This document shows positions 42,121 to 49,577 of a DNA stretch of 64,000 bases, in pieces. The DNA is from Solirubrobacter pauli (GTDB lineage: Bacteria; Actinomycetota; Thermoleophilia; Solirubrobacterales; Solirubrobacteraceae), in contig NZ_RBIL01000001.1 of NCBI RefSeq assembly GCF_003633755.1, positions 2,899,426 through 2,963,425 of the forward strand, in the 5' to 3' direction. Made by a program: the position numbers and the translations under genes. Within the stretch, counting starts at the first letter, position 1. Each line of letters opens with the position of its first letter. Below the pieces are notes generated by a model, which saw only the letters and a program-made list of their open reading frames with translations, searched no databases and was not told the origin of the DNA.

Positions 42121-42939
42121 CTAGGGCGCCGCCTGACCGCTTGGCGGTTGTGGACAACTCGGGTGCGCGGCGTACGCCGGCGCGCACGACGTCCGATCAC
42201 GCCATTTCTCGGTGAATTGCGCCGTGAAGGCGCGCAACGCGTCCGCCTGCGCGTCGGTCGCGAGCCGCTCCCACGCCTGCGCCTCCTGCTGCGCCCGCGG
42301 CAACGGCCGGCCCGGCGTTGCCTTGATCACCTTGAACACGTACGTCCCGTAGCGGATCGTCCGGTCCAGCGGCGCCCGGAAGATCGCGGCGAAGATCCGG
42401 TCGCTCGACGTCGCCGTCACCTCCCCGGTCTCCGCACCGAGCGCCTTCAGCGTCGCGCCTCGGCGGACCCGTGCGAGGACGCGCTTGGCCTCCGCCCGGC
42501 TCTTGGCCCTGACGATCCGCACCGTCCGGGTCGGCTCCGTCGTGATCGGGTTGGCGTCCACGTACGCCTTCACCTGGTCGGGCGTGACCGACTTCGCCGC
42601 CGGCTCGGTGACCTGGTTGCGGATCTCCGTCAGCTCGAGCGACGCCCGCACGCGCTTGCGCAGCAGCGGCAGCGTGAGCCCGCTGCGCTTGAGATACCGC
42701 TTGAGCGACCGCTCGCTCCGGCTGTCCTCGATCGACTCGTCGACGGTCTCGTCGGTCACGACGATCCCGCGCTCCTTGGCCTCACCGGACACCCACGCCT
42801 CTTCGACGAGCGTCCGGAACACGAGCGCGCGCTCACCTCCGGCCGTCGTCAGCCGGCTCACGTCGGCGTCGTCGACAGTCGCGCTGTACCCGGGTGCGGC
42901 CACCGTCGCGGCTACCGCAAGGACCGCAATCTTCAACAC
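42121..42939 (-). CDS. Exported PPIase-like chaperone (PrsA/SurA-type)
   Basis: 272 aa from GTG 42939; a TTG at 42948 would add three residues. Signal peptide (LKIAVLAVAATVAAPGYS), a SurA-N-like helical region (VFRTLVEEAWVSGEAKERGIVV; DESIEDSRSERSLKRYLK), a parvulin-like segment (AKSRAEAKRVLARVRRGATLKALGAET) and a C-terminal helix. The PPIase core is reduced and catalytic residues are not obvious. Likely a folding helper outside the membrane. Final gene before the tRNA-Thr. Confidence 0.82.
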   Translation of the reverse strand: MLKIAVLAVAATVAAPGYSATVDDADVSRLTTAGGERALVFRTLVEEAWVSGEAKERGIVVTDETVDESIEDSRSERSLKRYLKRSGLTLPLLRKRVRASLELTEIRNQVTEPAAKSVTPDQVKAYVDANPITTEPTRTVRIVRAKSRAEAKRVLARVRRGATLKALGAETGEVTATSSDRIFAAIFRAPLDRTIRYGTYVFKVIKATPGRPLPRAQQEAQAWERLATDAQADALRAFTAQFTEKWRDRTSCAPAYAAHPSCPQPPSGQAAP

Positions 42940-42980
42940 GTCCCGCAACCTACCCGGCGTTCGCTACCCTGCACACCCGC

Positions 42981-43053
42981 GCCGACATAGCTCAGCTGGT
43001 AGAGCACTTCACTCGTAATGAAGGGGTCCCCGGTTCGAGTCCGGGTGTCGGCT
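42981..43053 (+). tRNA. tRNA-Thr (anticodon CGT)
   Basis: A complete cloverleaf: acceptor stem GCCGACA/TGTCGGC with discriminator T43053, D arm GCTC...GAGC, anticodon arm CTTCA-CTCGTAA-TGAAG giving anticodon CGT (codon ACG), 5-nt variable loop, and T arm CCCGG-TTCGAGT-CCGGG. CCA is not encoded. The gene is intact, and every gene to its right on the plus strand belongs to a conjugative-type element, so its 3' half is the likely attachment site. Confidence 0.96.
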
Positions 43054-43058
43054 CCTCT

Positions 43059-43088
43059 CGAAAACCCTGGCATTTGCTGGGGTTTTCG
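43059..43088. terminator. Terminator just after tRNA-Thr
   Basis: A 9-bp perfect stem CGAAAACCC / GGGTTTTCG closes a 12-nt loop that can itself pair weakly (TGGC...GCTG). It starts 6 bp after the tRNA and has a TTTT run in the 3' arm, fitting a rho-independent terminator of the tRNA. Confidence 0.7.
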
Positions 43089-43496
43089 TCATTCTGGGGG
43101 CGCGCGTGTGAAGGGTTCACGCGCGATTCGGGGGGCGTTCTGGGGGCTTTTGCCCTCGCAAATCGCCCCTTCGACGGCGCTTTCGCATCCCTCTCGGGAG
43201 CTTCCGAGCAGCCCTTCGCCGGCGTGCCGCGGCCCGCCGAATAGGCCCCGCAGAACGACAAAGACCGGGTGGCCGCCCGGTCTTCGTACTGCGGCTCCCT
43301 CGCTCATAGCTCCGCGAGGAGCGCCTACATCAATGCCTGTCCCAACTGTACACGCCGTGCGGGCGGATCGACGACCCCTTTCTGAGGGGTTACGACGCCG
43401 TGCGTCTCACGCCTGGCCGTGGGGACTTGATCCAGCTGTGCCGCGAGCGTCCGCTCGCTCGCGCAGCGCTTCGTGCTGCCGTGACGCCCCCGGGCG
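43089..43496. other. Non-coding left end of the element
   Basis: About 410 bp without a convincing gene. A minus-strand frame running back through the tRNA is the usual spurious tRNA-derived ORF. Structures seen: an imperfect inverted repeat around 43103-43126 (CGCGTGTGAA against TTCACGCGCG), and the strong hairpin at 43248-43294. The stretch could hold recombination or excision sites, or promoters for the first plus-strand gene. Confidence 0.5.
43248..43294. terminator. Long hairpin, probable terminator
   Basis: Core stem AAGACCGGG / CCCGGTCTT (43261-43269 with 43276-43284, 6-nt loop), extended outward by ACG/CGT and CCGCAG/CTGCGG after small internal loops. A hairpin this strong near an element boundary usually insulates it from host transcription. 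Confidence 0.6.
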
Positions 43497-45209
43497 TTGG
43501 CGGTGCCGCTGGAGCGTGCATCACTCGCGTCTTCGCGTCGCTGGTACCGGCCAGCAGCCGAGCCGCTGCCACCTGAGCCCGGGCGGCTCGTCGTCGTGGC
43601 GCTGCTCGGCCGTGCCCGGCGGGAACGCGGCTGCACGACCCCGGGGGACGATCGCCTCGAGACGCGCGCGTACGCGGTCAAGCGTTACTTGTTCCGGCTG
43701 GGGCACGCCGCCCGCTCGGCTCGGTACGCGACGTCGATCGGTCAGCTCGTCGTGGGGTTGGCGCCAGTGATCGGCTGGGGCACAGTCCCGCGGGAGCCTG
43801 CTCGGCGCGCGGCGTTCATCCGCGCGCATCGCCGCAGCGTGCAGCGGTGGCTCGACGACCTTGAGTCCGCTGGCGTGGTCGCACACGAGCCGGAGCGGGA
43901 CGGCGACGGCGTGTGGTGGCGGACGCAGATCCTCCTGCTCGCCGCGCCGACGCCGTCCGGCGGCGAGATCGTGGTCGCACGTGCGCGGGCTCGCACATGG
44001 AAGGCGCGGGAACGCCTGCGTCAGCGGACGGCTCGTCGAGCGCCGACGTTGGCCGGCATCAGGGCCAGGAGCGCGACGCCGATCGCGAGGACCCGTGCTC
44101 GGCTCGCTCGGCGCCGCGCGGCCGTGGGGCACGAGACCGCCCGGCGAGCAGCGATCGAGGCGACGATCGCTGCCTCTAGAGATTTGACGCATCCCTTCGG
44201 AGCGCCTCCTACGTCGGCGTTCGCGCTGGCCTCCGCGCAACGGTTGCAGAGAGTTGAGGCGTCGCGGGCTGAGGGATCAGCCGCTCTTCGTCCCGTGCAG
44301 ACGTTGGACGAGCCCGAGGCCGTGGCTGGCAAGACGGGCGCGCGCGGGCGCGTGACGCGCGCGGATGCCCCGGCGGCGCGAACTACGGGCACCGAGGAGG
44401 TGAGGCACCTTTCGCGGGAGGCCTTCGACGCCCTCGTGCGCCAGCGTCTCGCGGCGGCTTCGGAGATCGCTGAGCGACGTCGGACACTGATCCAACCTCA
44501 CGTCGCGGCTCGCGCGGAGGCCGTCCTCTCCTGGCCAGCCGGTTCGCGCTGCCCACTCGGTCGTCTGCGAGAGGCGTGGGTGGTCCACCGTCACGGGCTG
44601 GCCACGGCCGTGGAGTCCGGAAGCGCGTCGGCAGGGCCCGTCCGCGAGGAGCTCTCAACGGACGTACAGCGAGCCATCGCGCTCTACGAGGCTCACGCCG
44701 AAGAGCGACCGCCCGGGTGGCCAGTGAGCGGTGCGGCGGCGCTGTGCGCGCTCGCGAGCCAACGACGTGCGGAGCAGTTCGTCGGTGACCTCGCGCGGCT
44801 GTTGGTGCTCGCGAAGGGAATGCGGGCCGTGGCCGCGCAGCGCGACGGTCTGCGCGTCGCTCGCGCTCAACGGCGGGCAGCGGCGCGTCGGCGCGCCGCG
44901 GCCGGTCCGCGTGTCCTCCAGTTCCGTTTGGCCGCGCCGCGCTTCGAGACGGCCGAAGGCCGTCGCACCCGGGTGCGCGACGCGGTTCTGCTGGCCGAGG
45001 GCGACCCGTCCGCGTGGCCGAACGCCGAGCTCGCACTCAAGCACCTGGCGGCTCTGTCCGTGCACGACGTTCGCCTGCTCGAACCCGATCGATGCGAGGA
45101 GCTCGACGGCGTCGGGGCCCGAGCGACGCGATACCGCGACCAGCTCGCACGTGGCACTTGGGCTCTGCCGCCCTCTCGCTTCAACCGCAAGGAGGAACCA
45201 CCGCAATGA
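43497..45209 (+). CDS. Large Arg/Ala-rich protein with winged-helix N-terminal region
   Basis: 570 aa; first gene of the element. Starts possible at TTG 43497 or GTG 43503, after an in-frame stop at 43482. Residues about 55-150 look like a winged helix (ETRAYAVKRYLFRLGHAARSARYATSIGQL, then RRSVQRWLDDLESAGVVAHEPERDGDGVWWR), similar in style to plasmid replication initiators. The middle (150-300) is basic and disordered and the C-terminal half helical. No catalytic motif is recognised. Directly upstream of and coupled to the par genes, so a role in replication initiation or control is plausible but unproven. Confidence 0.72.
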   Translation: MAVPLERASLASSRRWYRPAAEPLPPEPGRLVVVALLGRARRERGCTTPGDDRLETRAYAVKRYLFRLGHAARSARYATSIGQLVVGLAPVIGWGTVPREPARRAAFIRAHRRSVQRWLDDLESAGVVAHEPERDGDGVWWRTQILLLAAPTPSGGEIVVARARARTWKARERLRQRTARRAPTLAGIRARSATPIARTRARLARRRAAVGHETARRAAIEATIAASRDLTHPFGAPPTSAFALASAQRLQRVEASRAEGSAALRPVQTLDEPEAVAGKTGARGRVTRADAPAARTTGTEEVRHLSREAFDALVRQRLAAASEIAERRRTLIQPHVAARAEAVLSWPAGSRCPLGRLREAWVVHRHGLATAVESGSASAGPVREELSTDVQRAIALYEAHAEERPPGWPVSGAAALCALASQRRAEQFVGDLARLLVLAKGMRAVAAQRDGLRVARAQRRAAARRRAAAGPRVLQFRLAAPRFETAEGRRTRVRDAVLLAEGDPSAWPNAELALKHLAALSVHDVRLLEPDRCEELDGVGARATRYRDQLARGTWALPPSRFNRKEEPPQ

Positions 45210-45334
45210 GAAGCACCCATACGCGCTTCGTCGCATTCCCGAGTTGCGCAGCTGCGTCCGTACGAGCCTGCGCACCCACCTCCATGCACGGGTGCCCAGC
45301 TGCGCAGTTGCGTAGCTGCCGAGAGGACCGGTGA
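45206..45334 (+). CDS. 42-aa Cys-periodic microprotein, coupled to both neighbours
   Basis: ATG 45206 follows AAGGAGG (45189-45195), overlaps the stop of the preceding gene (ATGA) and ends on a TGA shared with the parA GTG (GTGA). The product has four cysteines spaced exactly C-x7-C-x7-C-x7-C. At the DNA level this is a 24-bp period (TGCGCA at 45245 and 45269, TGCCCA at 45293, TGCCGA at 45317). The frame may be a real microprotein, a translational bridge from the upstream gene to parA, or an accident of a DNA repeat that serves as partition or replication site. Confidence 0.45.
   Translation: MRSTHTRFVAFPSCAAASVRACAPTSMHGCPAAQLRSCREDR
45244..45320. repeat. Par-proximal repeat cluster (24-bp period)
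   Basis: TGCSSA boxes recur every 24 bp at 45245, 45269, 45293 and 45317. Units 1 and 3 are the most similar (both continue AGCTGCG). Within unit 3, GCTGCGCAG (45299-45307) is joined to TTGCGTAGC (45308-45316); the same 9-mer TTGCGTAGC forms both arms of the palindrome behind the par genes (46549-46582). Position directly upstream of parA is typical for a parS/operator or iteron set. Confidence 0.5.
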
Positions 45335-46164
45335 GCGCGGTGATCGTTGCAGTCCTGAATCGCAAGGGTGGTGCCGGGAAGACGTCGCTCACCAAGGACC
45401 TTGGGTTCGCGTTCGCCGACGGAGGGCTGCGTGTGCTCCAGGTCGGACTGGACCCACAGTCGTCGCTCGAGGTTCTCGCCGGGCTGGGCTTCGACACGCC
45501 GCCCGACCGGACCGTCAGCCGTCTCCTGATGCCGGAGGAGTTCGGCGATGCCGGTCCCCTCGAGCGGGTGGTGCACGAGACGGAGTGGGGCACCTCGCTG
45601 GTGCCCGCGAGTAAGGCGCTGGCTACCGCTGAGCGCGCACTGGGCGAAGCCGGTCGAGGAGGCTCGGCACAGCGGCTGAGGCGTGGACTTCAGCGACTCA
45701 GCACTGCCGAGCGGTTCGACGTCGTGCTCGTCGACTGCCCGCCTGGGATGACACCGCTAACGATGAACGCGCTTATCGCCGCAGAGAGCGTGCTCGTACC
45801 GACACAGCTCGACTTCCTCTCGGTCGCGGGCCTGGCGGTCCTCACCGAGACCGTCGAAGAGGTGCGCGAATACGACAACCCGAAGCTCGGCTATCTCGGC
45901 ATCGTCGGTACCCAGGTCGACGAACGCACCCGCCACGCTCGAGAGATCCGCGCTCAGCTCGAGCAGCTGTTCGGCGCGGATGCCGGCGGCGCCCTGTGCC
46001 GCACGACCATCCGTCACAGCACGAAGGTTCGCGACGCACACGCCGCTGGCCTTGCCGTCGGCCAGCTGGAGCCGGCCCATCCTGTGAGCGGCGACTACCG
46101 GGAGCTTGCCCAGGAACTCGCTGAGCGTGCGGCGCTCGACGCACGGCTTGGAGTCGCGACATGA
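45331..46164 (+). CDS. parA: ParA-family partition ATPase
   Basis: 277 aa, GTG 45331. Deviant Walker A motif RKGGAGKTS (about residues 11-19, signature lysine before GG), GLDPQSS switch region, and Walker B VVLVDCPPGMTPLT. The length fits small plasmid ParA/Soj without a DNA-binding N-terminus. ParA ATPases position plasmids or ICEs during division by a nucleoid-bound gradient, together with a centromere-binding protein, here probably the next gene (4-bp overlap). Confidence 0.93.
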   Translation: MSAVIVAVLNRKGGAGKTSLTKDLGFAFADGGLRVLQVGLDPQSSLEVLAGLGFDTPPDRTVSRLLMPEEFGDAGPLERVVHETEWGTSLVPASKALATAERALGEAGRGGSAQRLRRGLQRLSTAERFDVVLVDCPPGMTPLTMNALIAAESVLVPTQLDFLSVAGLAVLTETVEEVREYDNPKLGYLGIVGTQVDERTRHAREIRAQLEQLFGADAGGALCRTTIRHSTKVRDAHAAGLAVGQLEPAHPVSGDYRELAQELAERAALDARLGVAT

Positions 46165-46544
46165 GCGGCTCGAAGCGGATGGACGCCGGGGCGGCCGTCG
46201 CTGGTCTCTTCTCACGAGCGACGGCAACCGGCGGACTTGCGTCGCGCGAGCCGGCACGGCGATCAGCGTCAGCCGACGCGCCGCGCCTGCGGCAAGGTGT
46301 CGAGCTGCTCGAGGAGGACATCGGCTTCCTGCGCGGTCTGTCGCGGCCGGACCGGACCGGTCAGCCACGGTCGCTCGGAAGCAAGTTCGTCGCCACCGGC
46401 GTCCTGACCGCGGCGGTCGCGCTCCTTCGGGAGGTCGACGTCGACATGGACGGCGTGGAGGCCGGCGACCTGGTCGAGATGACCGCGCGGGCACGATCGG
46501 CGCTGATCGCAGCTGCCGATGGGCGGCAGGGAACGGGCGCATGA
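46161..46544 (+). CDS. Small partner of ParA, possible centromere-binding protein
   Basis: 127 aa; ATG overlaps the parA stop. The N-terminal 55 residues are basic and Ala/Ser-rich (likely flexible, possibly the ParA-stimulating arm), the C-terminal 70 residues have a short strand followed by two helices (SKFVATGVLTAAVALLREVDVD; GDLVEMTARARSALIAAA), compatible with a ribbon-helix-helix or similar fold. No ParB HTH motif. The stop is only 3 bp from a half-site of the palindromic repeat, the position expected for a ParG/ParB-type protein's binding site. Function inferred from place. Confidence 0.7.
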   Translation: MSGSKRMDAGAAVAGLFSRATATGGLASREPARRSASADAPRLRQGVELLEEDIGFLRGLSRPDRTGQPRSLGSKFVATGVLTAAVALLREVDVDMDGVEAGDLVEMTARARSALIAAADGRQGTGA

Positions 46545-46547
46545 AGG

Positions 46548-46583
46548 CGCTACGCAATTCGCTACGCAACGCGTTGCGTAGCG
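46548..46583. repeat. Perfect 24-bp palindrome with upstream direct half-site (parS-like)
   Basis: CGCTACGCAA occurs at 46548-46557 and again at 46560-46569, where it continues into its own reverse complement (CGTTGCGTAGCG, 46572-46583). The full 46560-46583 sequence is an uninterrupted 24-bp palindrome centred on ACGCGT. Direct repeats are 12 bp apart, about one helical turn. It lies immediately after the parA operon and is a strong candidate for a centromere or repressor site. Confidence 0.8.
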
Positions 46584-46728
46584 CCCGTCCGCTGATCCCA
46601 CCTGTGGAGCGGTGTGGGTGGGGGGCCCGAATCCGACCCCGCCCGCCCTACGTGACAAGAGATGGGGGCAGGCGGGGTCGGATTCGGTCCCCCCAAGAAG
46701 TGGTGGTGGTGGGATCAGCGGACGGGCG
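46582..46728. repeat. 147-bp nested inverted repeat (candidate origin or oriT)
   Basis: Outer arms: 46582-46602 and 46708-46728, 21 bp, perfect complement (CGCCCGTCCGCTGATCCCACC). Inner arms: 46620-46643 and 46671-46694, 24 nt with a single mismatch, containing CCGAATCCGACCCCGCC paired to GGCGGGGTCGGATTCGG and G6/C6 ends. A short 4-bp extension (GCCC/GGGC) surrounds an apical loop including TACGTGACAAGAGATGG. Between outer and inner arms lie unpaired stretches of 17 and 13 nt; the right one has TGG repeats. Such a cruciform suits a replication origin, a transfer origin or a large regulatory RNA hairpin. Confidence 0.85.
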
Positions 46729-46821
46729 AGGTGATCGAGGGACGGGACGGAAGTTGGGTCCCGGAGGGACGGGACAGACAGCAGCTGAGACGGCATACGG
46801 CGAGCGCTACGGCGGGGCACG

Positions 46822-47634
46822 ATGAGCGGCCGGGGCACGCGAGCGCGCGGACCGGGGGTGCGGAGCTTCGAGGCGTTGCGGTGGTTGGCGCGGTTGGAAG
46901 TCGCGGGTATCGAGCCGTTGGGGATGGCGCTGGGCTTCGGCTGGCGCACGACGTACTCGCACGTCGAACGGCTGGCGGCCGCAGGGCTTCTCGTGCGGGC
47001 TTTCGACCCGGACGGCAGCGTCGTCGCGATCACGGCGGCCGGCAGGCGAGCCGTCGAAGCGGACCGTGGAGACATCCGATCGGGAGCAACGCACGGATCC
47101 GGACTGCGGCACGCGCGGGCGGCGTCGTGGGTCGCTGCGCTGTTGACCCTTCGAGACCGTGAGTGGATCAGCGACCACGAGCTCCGCGGACTCGACGACT
47201 GGCAGATCCCCGTCGTGTGGGCCGGAAACCGCGGGCGGCATCGCCCGGACCTGGGCGTCGTGATGACCGCCGAGGCGCGGGTCGCGGTAGAGGTGGAGCT
47301 CTCGCACAAGTCGCCACGGCGGCTGCGCGCGATCCTTGCCGGGTACGAGGAGGCGATCGTCTCCGGGCGCGTCGCCGGCGGCCTCATCTACGTGTCGAAT
47401 CGATCGGACGTACTCGAGGCGGTCAAGCGCGCAGCAGACCGAGCCGGGGTTCCCCAGCAGCACTTCCGCACTCGTGACCTGGGCAAGGTCCAAGCGGAGG
47501 TCCGCCGTCTGACCGGCGAACGGGGCGTCGCCACACGCGGCCAAGCCGCCGAGGCGCGCAGCTCCACGACAGCGCGCACGAGCCGAAATCCGGAGCGGCC
47601 GGATGGGGTTGACGCGCGGGAGGTGCTGCGATGA
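46822..47634 (+). CDS. Replication-relaxation family protein
   Basis: 270 aa from ATG 46822. N-terminal winged helix (RSFEALRWLARLEVAGIEPL, WRTTYSHVERLAAAGLLVRAF), then a core with GNRGRHRPDLGVVM, VAVEVELSHKSPRRLRAILAGYEEAI and RTRDLGKVQAEV, matching the plasmid 'replication-relaxation' family, where an Asp/Glu-x-Lys nuclease-like site (D in RPDLGV, E and K in EVELSHKS) is typical. It lies immediately behind the nested inverted repeat and overlaps the coupling-protein ATG by 4 bp, so it is the best candidate to process that DNA structure. Confidence 0.78.
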   Translation: MSGRGTRARGPGVRSFEALRWLARLEVAGIEPLGMALGFGWRTTYSHVERLAAAGLLVRAFDPDGSVVAITAAGRRAVEADRGDIRSGATHGSGLRHARAASWVAALLTLRDREWISDHELRGLDDWQIPVVWAGNRGRHRPDLGVVMTAEARVAVEVELSHKSPRRLRAILAGYEEAIVSGRVAGGLIYVSNRSDVLEAVKRAADRAGVPQQHFRTRDLGKVQAEVRRLTGERGVATRGQAAEARSSTTARTSRNPERPDGVDAREVLR

Positions 47635-49466
47635 GCGTTGCGTTCGTGGGAGCGCTGCTGGGAGCGTTCTTCGCTGGAAGCGGAGCAGGGGCTGCCGGGG
47701 CTTGGTGGGCACATCGGCGCACGCGGCTTTCGGCGTGGAACTTCTATGCGCTCGTACCAGCCGGCGCTTTGGCCTGGGGCGCGGCCCTCGCGTCGCGCGA
47801 GCCGTCCGCCGTGGTCGGCGCGGCGCTTCTCGTTTCAGCCGGTGTCACAGGCGCTGGCGTCGCGCGGCGATACCGCTTGTCGGCGCTTGGCGCGGGCGGC
47901 GAGCTGCGCGAGTTCGAGCGGTCGCGCCGGATGGCTTGGTCACTGCTGGGCAGTGGCGAGCGCCGACGGCGAAGTGCTCGTCGCGATCGGGGCGAGCGCA
48001 CGCGCATCGTCGGGCAGGGCGAACTCGTGCGGGAACGGGCGTGGCCTGAGCACGAGCCCGCCGTGCCCATGACCGCCGATGGTCGTGGACTCCTTCCCCG
48101 GCGCGAAGGTCGGCATCTGCTGATCGTCGGGGCGACTGGATCAGGCAAGACCGTGAGCGCCCGACGCTGGCTACTGGCACGGGTTCTGGCCGACGGCGTC
48201 TCGGTCCTCGTGACCGATCCGAAAGGCGATCGAGGTCTCGAGCGCGACGTGCGCGCGGCATCGCGCCTGGTGCGGCGACCGCTGATCGTCTTCGACCCTC
48301 GAGACCCGGTCGCCGACCGCTGGAATCCTCTCTGGAGCGACGACATCGGCGCGGTCGTGAGTCGCTTGGTCGCGCCCATCGGTGCCGGCGACGGGAATGC
48401 GCGCTACTACGCCGATCTGCTGCAGATCCACCTCGGTACCGTCGCTGCTGGTCTCCGCGCAGCTGGCTTGTGGCCCGCGAACCTTCCGTTGCTCTTGGAC
48501 GCCGCGCAGCTCAACCGCTACGACGCGCTGCTGAAGCTCGTCCGCGCAAGCGCCGGCGAGCACGCGGACATCACGGCGCGGATGCGTGAGCACCGCGCCA
48601 CCGTGGCCACTCCCGAAGGCCGACGCGACCTGACGGGCGGCATCCTGCGCCTGCGCGTGGTGGCCGGCGAGACGTGGCGAACGGTGCTCACCCCGGATCC
48701 CGAGCGCGGCGCGATCACGCTGCCGACGGCGATGGTGGCCGGCGCGCTCGTGCTTGTGCGGACCTGGGTCGACGACCTGCCCGACGAGGCCCGCGCCATC
48801 ACCACGCTGTTCCTGGCTGATGCGGCGGCTGCCGCCCTCGCGCTTCCCGAGGGCACGCAGTGGGCAGCTTTGATCGACGAGTTTGGCGGCGTCCTCAGCA
48901 CGGGCGCCGGCGAGCGCGCGCTGGCCCTGATGCAACGCGCACGCTCGGCCGGCGGCCAGGTCGCGGTGACGACGCAGAGCGTGACCGACTTCGCCGCCGC
49001 GACGGGCAATCCGGCACTGCTCGACGCGCTCGCCGACAACTTCGCTGCCGGGATCTTCCACTTGCAGAGCTCGCCGGAGTCCCGTGACTGGCTCGCGCGC
49101 CTCGTCGGCACGCGCGAGGTGTGGCAGTCGACGGACCGGACCGTCGCGCGAGGCGCTGCAGCCGACGGAGTCGGCACACGCAGACGTGTCCGCGAGTTCC
49201 TCATGCGACCGGACGAGCTTCGGTTGCTGAACACCGGCGAGGCGTACATCTGGTCAACGCTTGGGCCCGACCCCGAGCGGGTTCAAGTGGCTCCGGCCCT
49301 CCTGCCCGCACCGACCGGTGCGCCCGTAGACGCCTCCCGGTTGTACGTGCCGTGTGGGCCAACACGTCTCCCGGCGAGTGCCAGCGTGCCAAGCCCGCCA
49401 GATCAGCCGCGGAGGGGGCGAACTTCTGCCGCCTCATCCCTAGAGGTAGTTGATGAGGCGCTGTGA
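47631..49466 (+). CDS. Type IV coupling protein (VirD4/TraG-like ATPase)
   Basis: 611 aa. Two N-terminal hydrophobic segments (about 1-25 and 35-85) anchor it, then a RecA-like motor: Walker A VGATGSGKTVSARRWL (near 167), LVTDPKGDRGLERDV, WNPLW, Walker B WAALIDEFGGVL (near 411) and TTQSVTDFAAATGNPALLDAL. These are VirD4/TraD/TraG features, used to bring the DNA-protein substrate to the secretion channel. ATG overlaps the previous stop. A Pro/Ser-rich tail of about 60 residues closes the protein. Confidence 0.92.
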   Translation: MSVAFVGALLGAFFAGSGAGAAGAWWAHRRTRLSAWNFYALVPAGALAWGAALASREPSAVVGAALLVSAGVTGAGVARRYRLSALGAGGELREFERSRRMAWSLLGSGERRRRSARRDRGERTRIVGQGELVRERAWPEHEPAVPMTADGRGLLPRREGRHLLIVGATGSGKTVSARRWLLARVLADGVSVLVTDPKGDRGLERDVRAASRLVRRPLIVFDPRDPVADRWNPLWSDDIGAVVSRLVAPIGAGDGNARYYADLLQIHLGTVAAGLRAAGLWPANLPLLLDAAQLNRYDALLKLVRASAGEHADITARMREHRATVATPEGRRDLTGGILRLRVVAGETWRTVLTPDPERGAITLPTAMVAGALVLVRTWVDDLPDEARAITTLFLADAAAAALALPEGTQWAALIDEFGGVLSTGAGERALALMQRARSAGGQVAVTTQSVTDFAAATGNPALLDALADNFAAGIFHLQSSPESRDWLARLVGTREVWQSTDRTVARGAAADGVGTRRRVREFLMRPDELRLLNTGEAYIWSTLGPDPERVQVAPALLPAPTGAPVDASRLYVPCGPTRLPASASVPSPPDQPRRGRTSAASSLEVVDEAL

Positions 49467-49577
49467 CACAACCCGGGCGAGGTGCACAGCTGCGCAGCAA
49501 TCCATTTGCGCGCACGCAGATCTCGACGGGCTTAAGCCAACGATGACTGCAGAGCGGATCTGGCTGGTGCTCTTGAC

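Noticed and set aside
42992-43261. Minus-strand 89-codon frame running through the tRNA-Thr
   Set aside because: It encodes the familiar spurious peptide (TPGLEPGTPSLRVK) produced by translating tRNA genes backwards.
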